64,000 nt of DNA. Source: Chloroflexi bacterium HGW-Chloroflexi-3. Its GTDB lineage: Bacteria > Chloroflexota > Anaerolineae > Anaerolineales > Anaerolineaceae. Below are positions 26,066 to 33,923 of this stretch, in pieces (the first letter of the stretch is position 1; the number at the start of each line of letters is the position of its first letter). The stretch covers positions 62,001 through 126,000 of the forward strand of contig PHBX01000011.1 in assembly GCA_002842045.1 (NCBI GenBank), read 5' to 3'. Under the pieces are notes generated by a model, which was not told the origin of the DNA, searched no databases, and was given only the letters and a program-made list of their open reading frames with translations. The position numbers and the translations under genes were made by a program.

Positions 26066-26635
26066 TTATGAGAAAATGCCATGCATGAATTGATGAACAG
26101 CCTGATTGACACGCTGCTGGTCGATTTTCAACTCACCCTGCAGGGCCATGGAGGCATAAGAGAAGAGCAATCCCTGGAAAGAGGTCGCCAGGATCAGTTC
26201 CCTGCCGAGCATATTGCCATGTTGTTGGGAAACTTGCTGAAAGAAATGCAAGAGTGCGGATGTGTTTTTTTGGGTATACGGCAGAATGGTCTGATAGGTG
26301 GCACTCTGGATGGGAGAAAGCCGGATTGCCATCCACAGGCGGAAGAAGCGGGCGTTGTGATGGGCAAAATCGAGATATAGATTGAAGTTATTGCGCAGGC
26401 TGGTCTGGACATCTCCCTGATAATGTAATGTGCCGGTCAATTGCTCGTTGAAAGGCGTCAGGTAATGCTCCAGAATGGCGTCTAACAGTCCTTGTTTAGA
26501 GCCAAAATAATGGTAAAGGGTGGGTTTGGTGAAGCCAGCTTGCTCGATGATTTCCTGAACACCGACGGCGTCATAGCCCTGTTGTGAGAAGAGTTGACAG
26601 GCGGTTTGCAGGATGATGAGTCGGTTATCGTTCAT
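26066..26635 (-). CDS. TetR/AcrR-family transcriptional repressor
   Basis: Dimeric DNA-binding repressor of about 189 residues. The N-terminal helix-turn-helix reads ILQTACQLFSQQGYDAVGVQ, EIIEQAGFTKPTLYHYFGSK, as in TetR proteins, followed by a helical ligand domain of about 130 residues. The ATG at 26635 is chosen over an upstream start at 26671 because the operator and a TATATT box lie between them, 7 nt before 26635. Near-identical palindromes lie ahead of this gene and of the downstream amylase, which supports autorepression and amylase control. The inducing ligand is not known; a sugar is only a guess from context. Confidence 0.85.
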   Translation of the reverse strand: MNDNRLIILQTACQLFSQQGYDAVGVQEIIEQAGFTKPTLYHYFGSKQGLLDAILEHYLTPFNEQLTGTLHYQGDVQTSLRNNFNLYLDFAHHNARFFRLWMAIRLSPIQSATYQTILPYTQKNTSALLHFFQQVSQQHGNMLGRELILATSFQGLLFSYASMALQGELKIDQQRVNQAVHQFMHGIFS

Positions 26636-26644
26636 AAGAGATAA

Positions 26645-26660
26645 TATACCGTTCGGTATA
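26645..26660. promoter_or_regulatory. TetR-type operator upstream of the tetR-like gene
   Basis: TATACCGTTCGGTATA is an 8-bp inverted repeat without spacer. It overlaps the TATATT box of the gene reading leftwards. It matches the amylase operator at 14 of 16 positions. Confidence 0.8.
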
Positions 26661-26686
26661 GGATGTGTCAAGAAGTTTTAGTGTTT

Positions 26687-26772
26687 GGTGCATTGCACTT
26701 GGGGAAAATAAATCTACCTGGAATTGGAATAAGTAGAATGAATATCCATGATGCAAAAGTGCATTGCACCTT
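26687..26772. repeat. REPIN-like element A (paired GTGCATTGCAC palindromes)
   Basis: Two palindromes GTGCATTGCAC at 26688-26698 and 26759-26769 bracket about 60 bp containing TCTACCTGGAATTGGAATAA. The outer trinucleotides make the two ends near-inverted (GGTGCATTGCACTT versus AAGTGCATTGCACC). Element B at 27662-27745 is a close copy. Confidence 0.75.
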
Positions 26773-26823
26773 GCATTTTTCTCCTTTGAATTACGGTCTT
26801 ATCCTCAGGTGTGAGGTAGAAGA

Positions 26824-27411
26824 TTATCTCTCTAATAAATCCAAATAATTCCTTATTGTATCGGGTAAATTTCTTGAGGATAAATCGTCCAATACAAAAT
26901 CACGATAATCTATTGTATCGGAAAAAAACTCAGTAAAGAATCCTGGATCAAATAATGAACCATTTCTCGTACCGATGAATTCTCTGTAGTTTGAATATTC
27001 CCAATCAGCAGGATCGGCAACAAAACCATCTTTAACTGGATTTCCATGGATATAGCGACATAAATGTAGAAGGTGAGAAGTGTCTTGGATTAACTTTATA
27101 TGAAAACTATCTTCAAAAAGAGTTCCAGAATGGTTGTATCGTTTATTAAATGCTTTGGTATAGCTGTTAAAGACTTGTTGAGGGAGCAAGCTGGCTTTAA
27201 AACCTGCATCTTGTCGGACCAATAAATGGTAATGGTTTGGCATCAGGCAATAGGCAATGATAGTATGTTGAAAATGATTGCTATATTGTTTAATTTTTCG
27301 TAAGGCAAAAAGGTAATTTTCATTATCTTTGAAAATTGATCGTTGATGGGCTCCCCGATTAAAAATATGATAATAAGAACCTGGTTGATATTCTGGTCGT
27401 TTTGCTGGCAT
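26824..27411 (-). CDS. REP-associated tyrosine transposase (RAYT, Y1/HUH family)
   Basis: Single-strand-specific HUH endonuclease of the TnpA-REP (Y1 transposase, PF01797) family, 195 residues. The N-terminus PGSYYHIFNRGAHQRSIFKD is diagnostic. The metal-binding HUH motif is in CLMPNHYHLLVRQ (His60 and His62), and the catalytic Tyr is probably Tyr84 in FNSYTKAFNKRYN. The C-terminal part has LCRYIHGNPVKDGFVADPAD, also family-typical. AGGA precedes ATG 27411. The gene is intact and embedded between clusters of GTGCA-W-TGCAC palindromes, its likely substrates. RAYTs do not usually move themselves but act on such REPs. Confidence 0.88.
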   Translation of the reverse strand: MPAKRPEYQPGSYYHIFNRGAHQRSIFKDNENYLFALRKIKQYSNHFQHTIIAYCLMPNHYHLLVRQDAGFKASLLPQQVFNSYTKAFNKRYNHSGTLFEDSFHIKLIQDTSHLLHLCRYIHGNPVKDGFVADPADWEYSNYREFIGTRNGSLFDPGFFTEFFSDTIDYRDFVLDDLSSRNLPDTIRNYLDLLER

Positions 27412-27521
27412 TGTTGATCCTGATAATTGAGGTTTGTGATTTTTCGTCTATCAAATTGGATTAAATAGTATTTGTGAGAAATAGTCAACTTGTGGGATGG
27501 AGTTAGATTAACAGACTAGCA

Positions 27522-27536
27522 GAGTGCAATGCACTC
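27522..27536. repeat. Single REP palindrome
   Basis: GAGTGCAATGCACTC is an isolated 15-bp palindrome about 110 bp upstream of the RAYT start codon; the 27412-27521 interval holds no other feature. Confidence 0.65.
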
Positions 27537-27563
27537 TTGTGATGAAGAAACCAGGAGTCAAGA

Positions 27564-27650
27564 GGTGCAATGCACTTCTGGAGGGTTGATGGATGATGTG
27601 TTCTTCGGAGATTGACGTGAGTTGGTTAATCCCCAAGTGCAATGCACCAG
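27564..27650. repeat. REPIN-like element C
   Basis: Palindromes GTGCAATGCAC at 27565-27575 and 27637-27647 flank about 61 bp containing GGGTTGATGGATG and TGTTCTTCGGAGATTGACG. The ends read GGTGCAATGCACTT and AAGTGCAATGCACC. Element D at 27776-27862 is nearly identical in sequence. Confidence 0.75.
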
Positions 27651-27661
27651 GATTCAGGCAA

Positions 27662-27745
27662 GGTGCATTGCACTTGGAGGGAGTAAGTCTACCTGGAATT
27701 GGAATAAGTAGAATGATATCCGTAATTCAAAAGTGCATTGCACCT
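27662..27745. repeat. REPIN-like element B
   Basis: Palindromes GTGCATTGCAC at 27663-27673 and 27733-27743 flank TCTACCTGGAATTGGAATAA and related sequence, matching element A on the other side of the RAYT gene in the same orientation. It begins 12 bp after element C ends. Confidence 0.75.
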
Positions 27746-27775
27746 TGTAATGGTGAGAAAGTTGTTTTAGAGAAA

Positions 27776-27862
27776 GGTGCAATGCACTTCTGGAGGGTTG
27801 ATGGATGGTGTGTTCTTCGGAGATTGACGTGAGTTAGTTAATCCCCAAGTGCAATGCACCAG
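27776..27862. repeat. REPIN-like element D plus degenerate REP
   Basis: Palindromes GTGCAATGCAC at 27777-27787 and 27849-27859 flank the same interior as element C with very few changes. A further degenerate palindrome (ATGCAATGCACC) follows at 27873-27884, just before the stop codon of the aminotransferase gene. Confidence 0.75.
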
Positions 27863-27887
27863 AGTTGGAAAAATGCAATGCACCGGA

Positions 27888-28979
27888 TCAACTATCTTTT
27901 AAAACTTTCTCCAATACTTCCAGTGCTTGATGCATGATGGTCATGTTGGCCTGGGGGCCCATATGGCCGAGACGAAAGACTTTGCCAGCCAGTGGGCCAT
28001 AGCTGCCGCCCACCACCAGGCCTTCTGCACGTAGTTTCTTGTCAAATGCCTGCCAGGTGATGCCTTTGGGGACTTTGACAGCGGTGACGGTGGGAGAGGG
28101 GATGGAAGGCGGTGTAATGAATAATTCATAACCAATAGCTTGTAATTGCTCGCGGCAGTAGGTGGCGACCATTTCATGGCGCTTGAAGGCGAGTTCCAGT
28201 CCTTCTTCAAGCAGCATATCCAGGCTGGTGGCAATCGCTGCCATTCCATGCCAATGCGGGGTATAGGGAAACTCGCCTTTTTGTTGGGCATCGCGGAAGG
28301 GGAGCAGGGCATCATAACCTACATATGCCACTTCTTCTATCATTTCCCCGGCTTGTGGGCTGACTGCCAGGAAGGAGATATCGCAGGGGGCAGAGAGTAC
28401 CTTCTGGGAGCCGCCCAATGCCAGATCGACATGCCACGTGTCGGTTTCAATGGGCACACCCCCCACGCTGGCAACCATATCGGCATACAGCAGCGGAATA
28501 TTGTGTTTGTGTTTGAGTTCGCCCAACTTTTCCAGCGGATTTAATGTTCCGGAAGGGGTTTCACAATGCACTACAGTGATCATTTTAGGCTGAAATTCGA
28601 TGATGGCTTTTTCAATCTTGACCCAATCCTGCAAGGTTTCGTTATGGGCGAATCCGAGGGTCTTGACCTGCGCACCAATAGAGCGTGCCATATCACCGAT
28701 CCCATAGCCAAATACACCGGTTGCCAGCGTCAGCACACGGTCACCGGGTCGGATGGTGCTTTTTAACGCGCTCCACAGGGAAAGCATGCCTTCACCGGTT
28801 TGGAATACGATTTGATTCTGTGTGCCGAGCAGCTGGCGCATTTTCAGTGCGGTCTGATTATAAAGTTCCATGTATTCAGGTTCCAGATCGGGTGAACCAT
28901 AATCGTGTTGATAGGCAGATAAAATTCGAGCCGGTACCTGAACCGGACCCGGCACCATGGGAATTGGATAGGATTGCAT
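27888..28979 (-). CDS. Class V aminotransferase (serine-pyruvate / alanine-glyoxylate type)
   Basis: PLP-dependent aminotransferase of 363 residues. It opens with PIPMVPGPVQVPARILSAYQ, the class V start, and has FQTGEGMLSLWSALKS near residue 60 for cofactor phosphate binding. Then come HCETPSGTLNPLEKLG, the cofactor Asp in LYADMVASVGGVPIE, and the Schiff-base Lys in ALGGSQKVLSAPCD (about residue 192). A perfect AAGGAGG lies upstream of ATG 28979. The preferred amino donor cannot be read from sequence; serine, alanine or phosphonate substrates are all known for this branch. CTTTGTACAAT occurs about 80 bp upstream. Confidence 0.85.
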   Translation of the reverse strand: MQSYPIPMVPGPVQVPARILSAYQHDYGSPDLEPEYMELYNQTALKMRQLLGTQNQIVFQTGEGMLSLWSALKSTIRPGDRVLTLATGVFGYGIGDMARSIGAQVKTLGFAHNETLQDWVKIEKAIIEFQPKMITVVHCETPSGTLNPLEKLGELKHKHNIPLLYADMVASVGGVPIETDTWHVDLALGGSQKVLSAPCDISFLAVSPQAGEMIEEVAYVGYDALLPFRDAQQKGEFPYTPHWHGMAAIATSLDMLLEEGLELAFKRHEMVATYCREQLQAIGYELFITPPSIPSPTVTAVKVPKGITWQAFDKKLRAEGLVVGGSYGPLAGKVFRLGHMGPQANMTIMHQALEVLEKVLKDS

Positions 28980-29060
28980 AAGACCTCCTTATGGAGAATT
29001 TCATCCCTATTATCTCACATCCGATCATTTTATGGGTCGCGCAGGTTTACAAAATATGCG

Positions 29061-29146
29061 CTTTGTACAATAATAAAGATCATAAATGATTTTTAGGTAA
29101 GGTGTAGTTCGGGTATTTTTGGGGGTGTTCATCGCCAAAAATACCC
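29061..29146. repeat. Dispersed hairpin repeat, copy c, with nearby CTTTGTACAAT
   Basis: GGGTATTTTTGG (29111-29122) pairs with CCAAAAATACCC (29135-29146). The gap between aminotransferase and pepT also contains CTTTGTACAAT at 29061-29071, identical to the site near the B12 regulator gene. Confidence 0.6.
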
Positions 29147-29218
29147 TCCAAGCTGTTTTAAAGAGATGATTCCACGAGGAAATGCGACAAAATTAAAAGA
29201 ACCTTAAGGGAGAATAGC

Positions 29219-30451
29219 ATGAGTAATGTAATTGAGCGCTTTCTACGCTATGTAAAGATTGATACTGAATCTGATTTTGATTCCAAAACCTGCCCCAGCA
29301 CTTTGAAACAATTGGATCTGGCGAGCTTATTAAAAGAAGAGCTGGAAGCACTCAGCCTGCAGGATGTCAGCCTGGATGAGAACGGTTATGTCATGGCGAC
29401 GCTGCCTGGCAATACATCGCGGAATGTGCCGAAGATTGGCTGGATTGCGCATATGGACACCAGCCCGGATATGAGTGGCAAGGGGGTGAATCCACAGTGG
29501 GTTGAGAATTATGATGGTGGGGATCTCGTGCTCAATTCAGAGAAGAATATTGTGCTTTCGCCGCTGGATTTTCCTGAGTTGAAAAATTATATCGGGCAGC
29601 CAATCATTACAACCGATGGAACCACCTTGCTGGGAGCGGATGATAAGGCAGGCATTGCTGCGATTATGGCAGCGATGGAATACCTGGTCAATCATCCTGA
29701 GGTGGAGCATGGCACAATAAAGGTGGGATTTACCCCGGATGAAGAGATTGGGCGTGGTGCTGATCGTTTTGATGTGCAGAAATTCGGTGCCGATTTCGCT
29801 TACACCATGGATGGGGGTGAATTGGGTGAGCTGGAATTTGAAAACTTCAACGCTGCTGGTGCCAGGATTGAAGTAAAAGGCAGGAGTGTACACCCGGGTA
29901 CTGCCAAGGATAAGATGATTAACTCGATCAATATCGCCATGGATATCGCCGGGATGTTGCCCCCGCACATGCGCCCGGAACACACCGAACACTATGACGG
30001 TTTCTTCCATCTGATGCATTTTGATGGCACACTGGAGAAAACCAGTCTGCTTTACATCATCCGTGAGCATGATCACGATAAATTTGAGTGGCAAAAAAGA
30101 TTGATCGAAAAGGCAGTCGAATATGCTAATTACAAATATGGTCCCGGTACTGCCAGCCTGGCATTGACGGATCAATACTACAACATGAAAGAGAAGATCC
30201 TGCCGGTGTTTCACATCATCGAGACAGCCCGGGAAGCCATGCTTGCGCTGGATATCGCTCCCAAGATTATTCCGGTGCGCGGCGGCACGGATGGAGCCCG
30301 TCTATCATTTATGGGATTACCTTGCCCGAACCTGTTTACCGGTGGACACAATGCACATGGAAGGTTTGAATACCTGCCGGCACAATCCTTGGACCGATCG
30401 GTGGATGTTATTTTGAAAATAATTGAGATGATTACTTTCAAATCTGATTGA
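29219..30451 (+). CDS. pepT: Peptidase T (tripeptide aminopeptidase)
   Basis: Dinuclear zinc aminopeptidase of family M20, 410 residues (PepT is usually 405-415), releasing N-terminal residues from tripeptides in the cytosol. It begins IERFLRYVKIDTESD as PepT does. Zinc-site motifs visible are IAHMDTSPDMSGKGV, LLGADDKAGIAAIMAAMEYL (bridging Asp), FTPDEEIGRGADRF (catalytic Glu) and YTMDGGELGELEFENFNAA. Later motifs are KGRSVHPGTAKDKMINS and PVRGGTDGARLSFMGLPCPN with TGGHNAHGRFE. TTAAGGGAG precedes the ATG. It is followed by a strong hairpin. Confidence 0.93.
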   Translation: MSNVIERFLRYVKIDTESDFDSKTCPSTLKQLDLASLLKEELEALSLQDVSLDENGYVMATLPGNTSRNVPKIGWIAHMDTSPDMSGKGVNPQWVENYDGGDLVLNSEKNIVLSPLDFPELKNYIGQPIITTDGTTLLGADDKAGIAAIMAAMEYLVNHPEVEHGTIKVGFTPDEEIGRGADRFDVQKFGADFAYTMDGGELGELEFENFNAAGARIEVKGRSVHPGTAKDKMINSINIAMDIAGMLPPHMRPEHTEHYDGFFHLMHFDGTLEKTSLLYIIREHDHDKFEWQKRLIEKAVEYANYKYGPGTASLALTDQYYNMKEKILPVFHIIETAREAMLALDIAPKIIPVRGGTDGARLSFMGLPCPNLFTGGHNAHGRFEYLPAQSLDRSVDVILKIIEMITFKSD

Positions 30452-30482
30452 GCGCAATCAGGTGTAGAGGGAGACGGCAAGA

Positions 30483-30513
30483 AGAGCGGGGGTGTTTTCA
30501 ATACCCCCGCTCT
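30483..30513. terminator. G+C-rich hairpin between convergent genes
   Basis: AGAGCGGGGGT (30483-30493) pairs perfectly with ACCCCCGCTCT (30503-30513), 9-nt loop GTTTTCAAT. It lies 32 bp after pepT and 14 bp before the stop of the opposing hydrolase gene; no T-run follows. Confidence 0.5.
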
Positions 30514-30526
30514 GGTTAAGGAATAA

Positions 30527-31321
30527 CTAGCGTATACCTGACATGAACATGAGGGTAGCAAGCACGATTTGGCGCTGTTGTTCCTCGGCTGTGATGATGG
30601 CTTCCAGATCCCCATTCTGAGGGCCATAACTACCAAACTGGGCGTGATTACCGCCATCGATTTCAACCCATTCTGTGTTAGCAGGCAGGTATGGAGCCGC
30701 TGCTTTGATTTTATCCAGCGTTGCCAATCCATCGCGATTGGCGATGATGGAAAGCACCGGGAAACCAGAGACAGAAAGATCATTGCTCTCAGCCGGGTAG
30801 GCTGCCCAGAGGATCAATCCCTGCATCCCGACCGGATTATTATATAAATAGGAAGCTGCCATTGCGCCACCCAGCGAGTGACCACCGATATACCAGAAAG
30901 ATATATCCGGATAGGCTGCAATCAGCGTATCCGCCCGATCTGCCCCGAAAACAGCCAGATTGAGGGGCATTTTGACCAGAAAAACGGAATAACCTCCCCT
31001 GGCAATCTCGCGCAGCAGGGGTGAATAAGCGCGGTAGTCCACTCTACCACCGGGGTAGAAGATCAAACCCGTGTTGGGGGTGCGTTTCGCTGGTGTAAAT
31101 TGCAGCCAGTATTTGCCTTCTGAAATTGTCACGCTTTCATCGGATTCAAGTGCCTGCAACGCAGTGGCATCCGGACGTGCCGGGGTACTGCCCCAAATCA
31201 CAAATCCGGCGATTGCCAGGAGAAGTATCAGCACCAATCCGGTCAGAATTCGTTTGAGGATCGAGGTCTTGCCCTGTTTCTTTGATTGGTTTACAGTCGT
31301 TTTCTTAGTTTTCTTTTTCAT
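30527..31321 (-). CDS. Membrane-anchored alpha/beta hydrolase
   Basis: Serine hydrolase of about 264 residues with an N-terminal membrane anchor. A basic stretch (MKKKTKKTTVNQSKKQGK) and one hydrophobic helix (ILTGLVLILLLAIAGFVIWG) precede the catalytic domain. The nucleophile elbow is GGHSLGGAMAA, the acid is probably Asp in IIANRDGLATLDK, and the His is in EIDGGNHAQFGSYG. An in-frame start further upstream (31402) would be encoded by the dispersed hairpin repeat and is rejected. The fold is that of alpha/beta hydrolase family 5 (PF12695). Substrate unknown. It converges with pepT. Confidence 0.8.
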   Translation of the reverse strand: MKKKTKKTTVNQSKKQGKTSILKRILTGLVLILLLAIAGFVIWGSTPARPDATALQALESDESVTISEGKYWLQFTPAKRTPNTGLIFYPGGRVDYRAYSPLLREIARGGYSVFLVKMPLNLAVFGADRADTLIAAYPDISFWYIGGHSLGGAMAASYLYNNPVGMQGLILWAAYPAESNDLSVSGFPVLSIIANRDGLATLDKIKAAAPYLPANTEWVEIDGGNHAQFGSYGPQNGDLEAIITAEEQQRQIVLATLMFMSGIR

Positions 31322-31360
31322 CTTTGATTGAATACCTTTTATTGAATCATCATTGGGGTC

Positions 31361-31398
31361 CGGGCGTTTTTGGTATTGATCACCGCCAAAAACACCCG
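31361..31398. repeat. Dispersed hairpin repeat, copy d
   Basis: CGGGCGTTTTTGG (31361-31373) faces CCAAAAACACCCG (31386-31398), complementary except for one C-A pair that is shared with copy e. It lies between the TPR gene and the hydrolase gene. Confidence 0.65.
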
Positions 31399-31419
31399 TC
31401 AAACCACATATTGATAATT

Positions 31420-33090
31420 TTAATCCATATTCTGAAGTGCTTCCAGACGTCCTTTTGCCCAGGCATTCTCAGGATCAAAGGTGAGTACCTGCCAGTAATT
31501 GAGGAGTGCCTGATCATGCTGACCACTTTTTTCGTAGGCATATCCCAGTTGTCCCAGCCCCCAGGCATCTTTTGGGCGTGCCTGCCGGAAGGCTTCCAGA
31601 TATGGGATTGCCTCTTCAAAATTTTGTCTCTGGATCAGGATCTCAGCACAGCCGGCCTTGGCCCAATAGTATTTTGGGTTGAGTTCCAGGGTGTGTTGGA
31701 AATCTGCCCAGGCAGCTTCCGAATCTCCCATTTCCTGGTAAAGTTCACCACGTTGGTAATATGCCCAGACGTAATTGTCTTTGATGCTCAGCGCTTCATT
31801 AAAATCCTGTAGTGCCATATCATATTGTTTTAATTCACGCTGCAATCGACCACGGTGGGCCAGCGCCCAGTCGTAATCCGGGTCAATTTCAAGCGATTTG
31901 GCAAAACTTTCCAATGCCTGGTCAATTTGCTTTAATCCGCGTTGCACCTCTGCCATGACAGCATACATCCAGGCGTCTTCACCCAACAACGCTTTGCTGA
32001 TTTCCAGATCAGCCAGCGCTAGAGTGTATTCCTCCATCTGGCGATACGTCTCTGCCCGTTCCACCCAGGCGGTCCCAAATTCGGGCATAATTTCCAGTGC
32101 TCTGTCAAATGCCCGCAGAGATTGCTCAAAATTATGATGCAAGCGATGGATGATCCCGATACGACAATGTACCCAACCATAATCGCTGCGCAATTTGACA
32201 GCCGTCTGGAAGGCTTCCAGCGCATTCTCAATCTTGCCTTTCTGCTCCAAAATATCACCACGGACAGCAAACACCCAGGCATCTTTGGGCCAGAATTCTC
32301 CCAGCTTGTTAAAATCCGCCAGGGCTTTATCGAGTTCGCCAATCATCTGATAGAGTTGACCACGCGCGCTGAACACCCAGGGATAGTCCGGTAGGATCTC
32401 AAGGGCTTGTTGATAAGCATTTAAGGCTTCATTGATCAACCCCTGTTTGCGGTAAGCTTCACCCAAACTATAGTGGATCCAGGCATACTCCGGATCCAGC
32501 TTGAGAGCGTGTTGTAAGTCCTCGTAACCCTCTGCAAATTTTCCCAAATCCAGATAAACACGGCCGCGATGTGCCAGCGCCCAGACATAATTCGGTCTGG
32601 CTTCCAGCGCCTGTGAGAATATTTCTATTGCCTGTTCAAAGTTCTGCATTTCGCGGTGACATTCCCCCAGGGTGGCCAATACCCAGGCATCACCGGGCAG
32701 CAGGCTTTTGGCTTTAGTAAGATCGGTTAACGCCAGATCATAATCTTCCAACCACAGATAGGCGCTACCCCGCTGTGCATAAGCCCAACCATAAAATGGG
32801 TCCATCTCCAGGGCATGTTCGAACATTTTCATCGCTTCCGGAAATTTGGAGGTTTCGCGCAGGCAGTAACCCAGGTGCGCGTACACCCAGGGATCGGTAT
32901 CATGCTTTTTCAAGTAGGCACGGTATTCTTTGATGGCTTTGAGAAAGTGATCTTCGCGTTCGTACAGGTAACCACGTGAAAGAATCATATCTGCGTCCTG
33001 GAAATCAAGCGGATCTTTGGGATTCTTACCAATTTTCTGAAACTGGCGTTCGGTTGCCGGCACGGGTTTCCTCACTTTTTGTCTTTTCAT
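31420..33090 (-). CDS. Tetratricopeptide-repeat protein (about 14 repeats)
   Basis: Protein of 556 residues composed almost wholly of 34-residue TPR units from about residue 35 to the end. The units follow a pattern of W-A-x-x-x-R/L-G-x-x-x, then A-L-x-D-x-x-x-A-L-x-x-x-P. Unusually many units begin with a Trp pair position (DAWVLATLGE, NYVWALAHRG, YAWIHYSLGE, DYPWVFSARG, DAWVFAVRGD, DYGWVHCRIG). There is no signal peptide or membrane helix, so it is a cytosolic scaffold. The start ATG 33090 is preferred to a TTG at 33120. The downstream hydrolase gene lies beyond hairpin copy d. Partner proteins are unknown. Confidence 0.85.
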   Translation of the reverse strand: MKRQKVRKPVPATERQFQKIGKNPKDPLDFQDADMILSRGYLYEREDHFLKAIKEYRAYLKKHDTDPWVYAHLGYCLRETSKFPEAMKMFEHALEMDPFYGWAYAQRGSAYLWLEDYDLALTDLTKAKSLLPGDAWVLATLGECHREMQNFEQAIEIFSQALEARPNYVWALAHRGRVYLDLGKFAEGYEDLQHALKLDPEYAWIHYSLGEAYRKQGLINEALNAYQQALEILPDYPWVFSARGQLYQMIGELDKALADFNKLGEFWPKDAWVFAVRGDILEQKGKIENALEAFQTAVKLRSDYGWVHCRIGIIHRLHHNFEQSLRAFDRALEIMPEFGTAWVERAETYRQMEEYTLALADLEISKALLGEDAWMYAVMAEVQRGLKQIDQALESFAKSLEIDPDYDWALAHRGRLQRELKQYDMALQDFNEALSIKDNYVWAYYQRGELYQEMGDSEAAWADFQHTLELNPKYYWAKAGCAEILIQRQNFEEAIPYLEAFRQARPKDAWGLGQLGYAYEKSGQHDQALLNYWQVLTFDPENAWAKGRLEALQNMD

Positions 33091-33172
33091 TAATTGTATT
33101 GAAAAAATGTAACTTTTCAAATTATCGCAGGCAGGGTGTTTCTGGCGGAGGATTCCTGCTCCTACAGATTAT

Positions 33173-33200
33173 TTGATTTCCTGAATTGATCTGTTATAAT
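33173..33200 (+). promoter_or_regulatory. Promoter for the FKBP gene
   Basis: TTGATT at 33173-33178 and TATAAT at 33195-33200 are spaced by 16 bp, about 54 bp upstream of the ATG. A degenerate GGGTGTTTCTGG, reminiscent of the dispersed hairpin left arm, lies 35 bp further upstream. Confidence 0.5.
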
Positions 33201-33253
33201 CCTTGAAAACCTGACAAAAAAAGTCTTTTTATTGGATGTAAAGGAGTATTTAA

Positions 33254-33787
33254 ATGGTAGAACGAACCCCCGATATTGTTGCCCAGGATCTGGTTGTGAG
33301 TCTGGAATATTCACAGACCGTAAATGACGAGTTGATTGATTCGAGTGATGGGTATGGACCCTTACAATTCATTCAAGGTCATCGCAACATCATTCCTGGG
33401 TTGGAAAAAGAATTATTTGGCATGCAGATTGGTGAATCACGTGAAATTATCGTCCAACCTTTGGATGCCTATGGCGAATATGATAATAATGCCTTCGTGG
33501 ATATCCCCAAGGAGCAGTTCCCGGCCAATTTTGAATTCGAGATTGGCAAGACCATCCGCCTGAGTGACCCCCAGGGTCGTCAGATCAATGCCAATATCAT
33601 GGAGATAGGTGAAGGGGATGTGCGCCTGGACATGAATCATCCCCTGGCAGGTAAGGAACTCAAATTCTCAGCCACGATTGTGGATTTACGCCTGGCGACA
33701 GCGGATGAACTGGCAGCCGGTCGATTGGGTGGCGGTGGTTGCGCCAGTTGTGGCAGCGGCGATGGCTGCGGGGGCAGTTGCGGATAA
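33254..33787 (+). CDS. FKBP-type peptidyl-prolyl isomerase, SlyD-like, Cys-rich tail
   Basis: Cytosolic prolyl isomerase/chaperone of 177 residues with the SlyD layout. The FKBP half is at the N-terminus (VVSLEYSQTVNDELIDSS, GYGPLQFIQGHRNIIPGLEK, FGMQIGESREIIVQPLDAYG). The inserted IF domain is at about 75-125, and the FKBP fold is completed by NHPLAGKELKFSATIVDLRL. The C-terminal 16 residues are Gly/Cys-rich (CASC...C...C, four Cys), a likely metal-binding tail analogous to the His/Cys tail of SlyD, which supplies nickel to hydrogenases. AAGGAG precedes the ATG. A clear terminator follows. Confidence 0.87.
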   Translation: MVERTPDIVAQDLVVSLEYSQTVNDELIDSSDGYGPLQFIQGHRNIIPGLEKELFGMQIGESREIIVQPLDAYGEYDNNAFVDIPKEQFPANFEFEIGKTIRLSDPQGRQINANIMEIGEGDVRLDMNHPLAGKELKFSATIVDLRLATADELAAGRLGGGGCASCGSGDGCGGSCG

Positions 33788-33796
33788 GGAAAGTCG

Positions 33797-33829
33797 GAGG
33801 TTGATCGGAAAATGATCAACCTCTTTTAG
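33797..33829 (+). terminator. Intrinsic terminator after the FKBP gene
   Basis: GAGGTTGATC (33797-33806) and GATCAACCTC (33814-33823) form a perfect 10-bp stem with a 7-nt loop, followed by TTTTAG, starting 10 bp after the stop codon. Confidence 0.75.
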
Positions 33830-33856
33830 ATTCCATGTAGAAGGGGTGAAATGTAA

Positions 33857-33886
33857 TTGGAAAAAATGCTGAATAATCACTATAAT
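33857..33886 (+). promoter_or_regulatory. Promoter for the histidine kinase operon
   Basis: TTGGAA at 33857-33862 and TATAAT at 33881-33886, spacer 18 bp, 38 bp upstream of the kinase ATG and directly after the preceding terminator. Confidence 0.45.
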
Positions 33887-33923
33887 AAAAATTATCCCAT
33901 TATTTTCATAAAGTCAGGCAATT

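Noticed and set aside
27500..27890. CRISPR array
   Set aside because: Repeats are short palindromes of 11-15 bp in paired, unequal spacing, spacers themselves recur (A/B, C/D), and no cas gene is present. They are REPs tied to the RAYT gene.
29537..30214. Long open frame antisense to pepT (225 codons)
   Set aside because: It lies wholly opposite a well-supported peptidase gene, has no family features and reads as the mirror of its codon bias.
30211..30783. Open frame overlapping the pepT end and the hydrolase gene
   Set aside because: It crosses two real genes and their intervening hairpin; the predicted protein has no recognisable pattern.
31322..31402. Upstream extension of the alpha/beta hydrolase to 31402
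   Set aside because: The extra 27 residues would be translated from hairpin copy d; the start at 31321 precedes the normal basic-plus-helix N-terminus.
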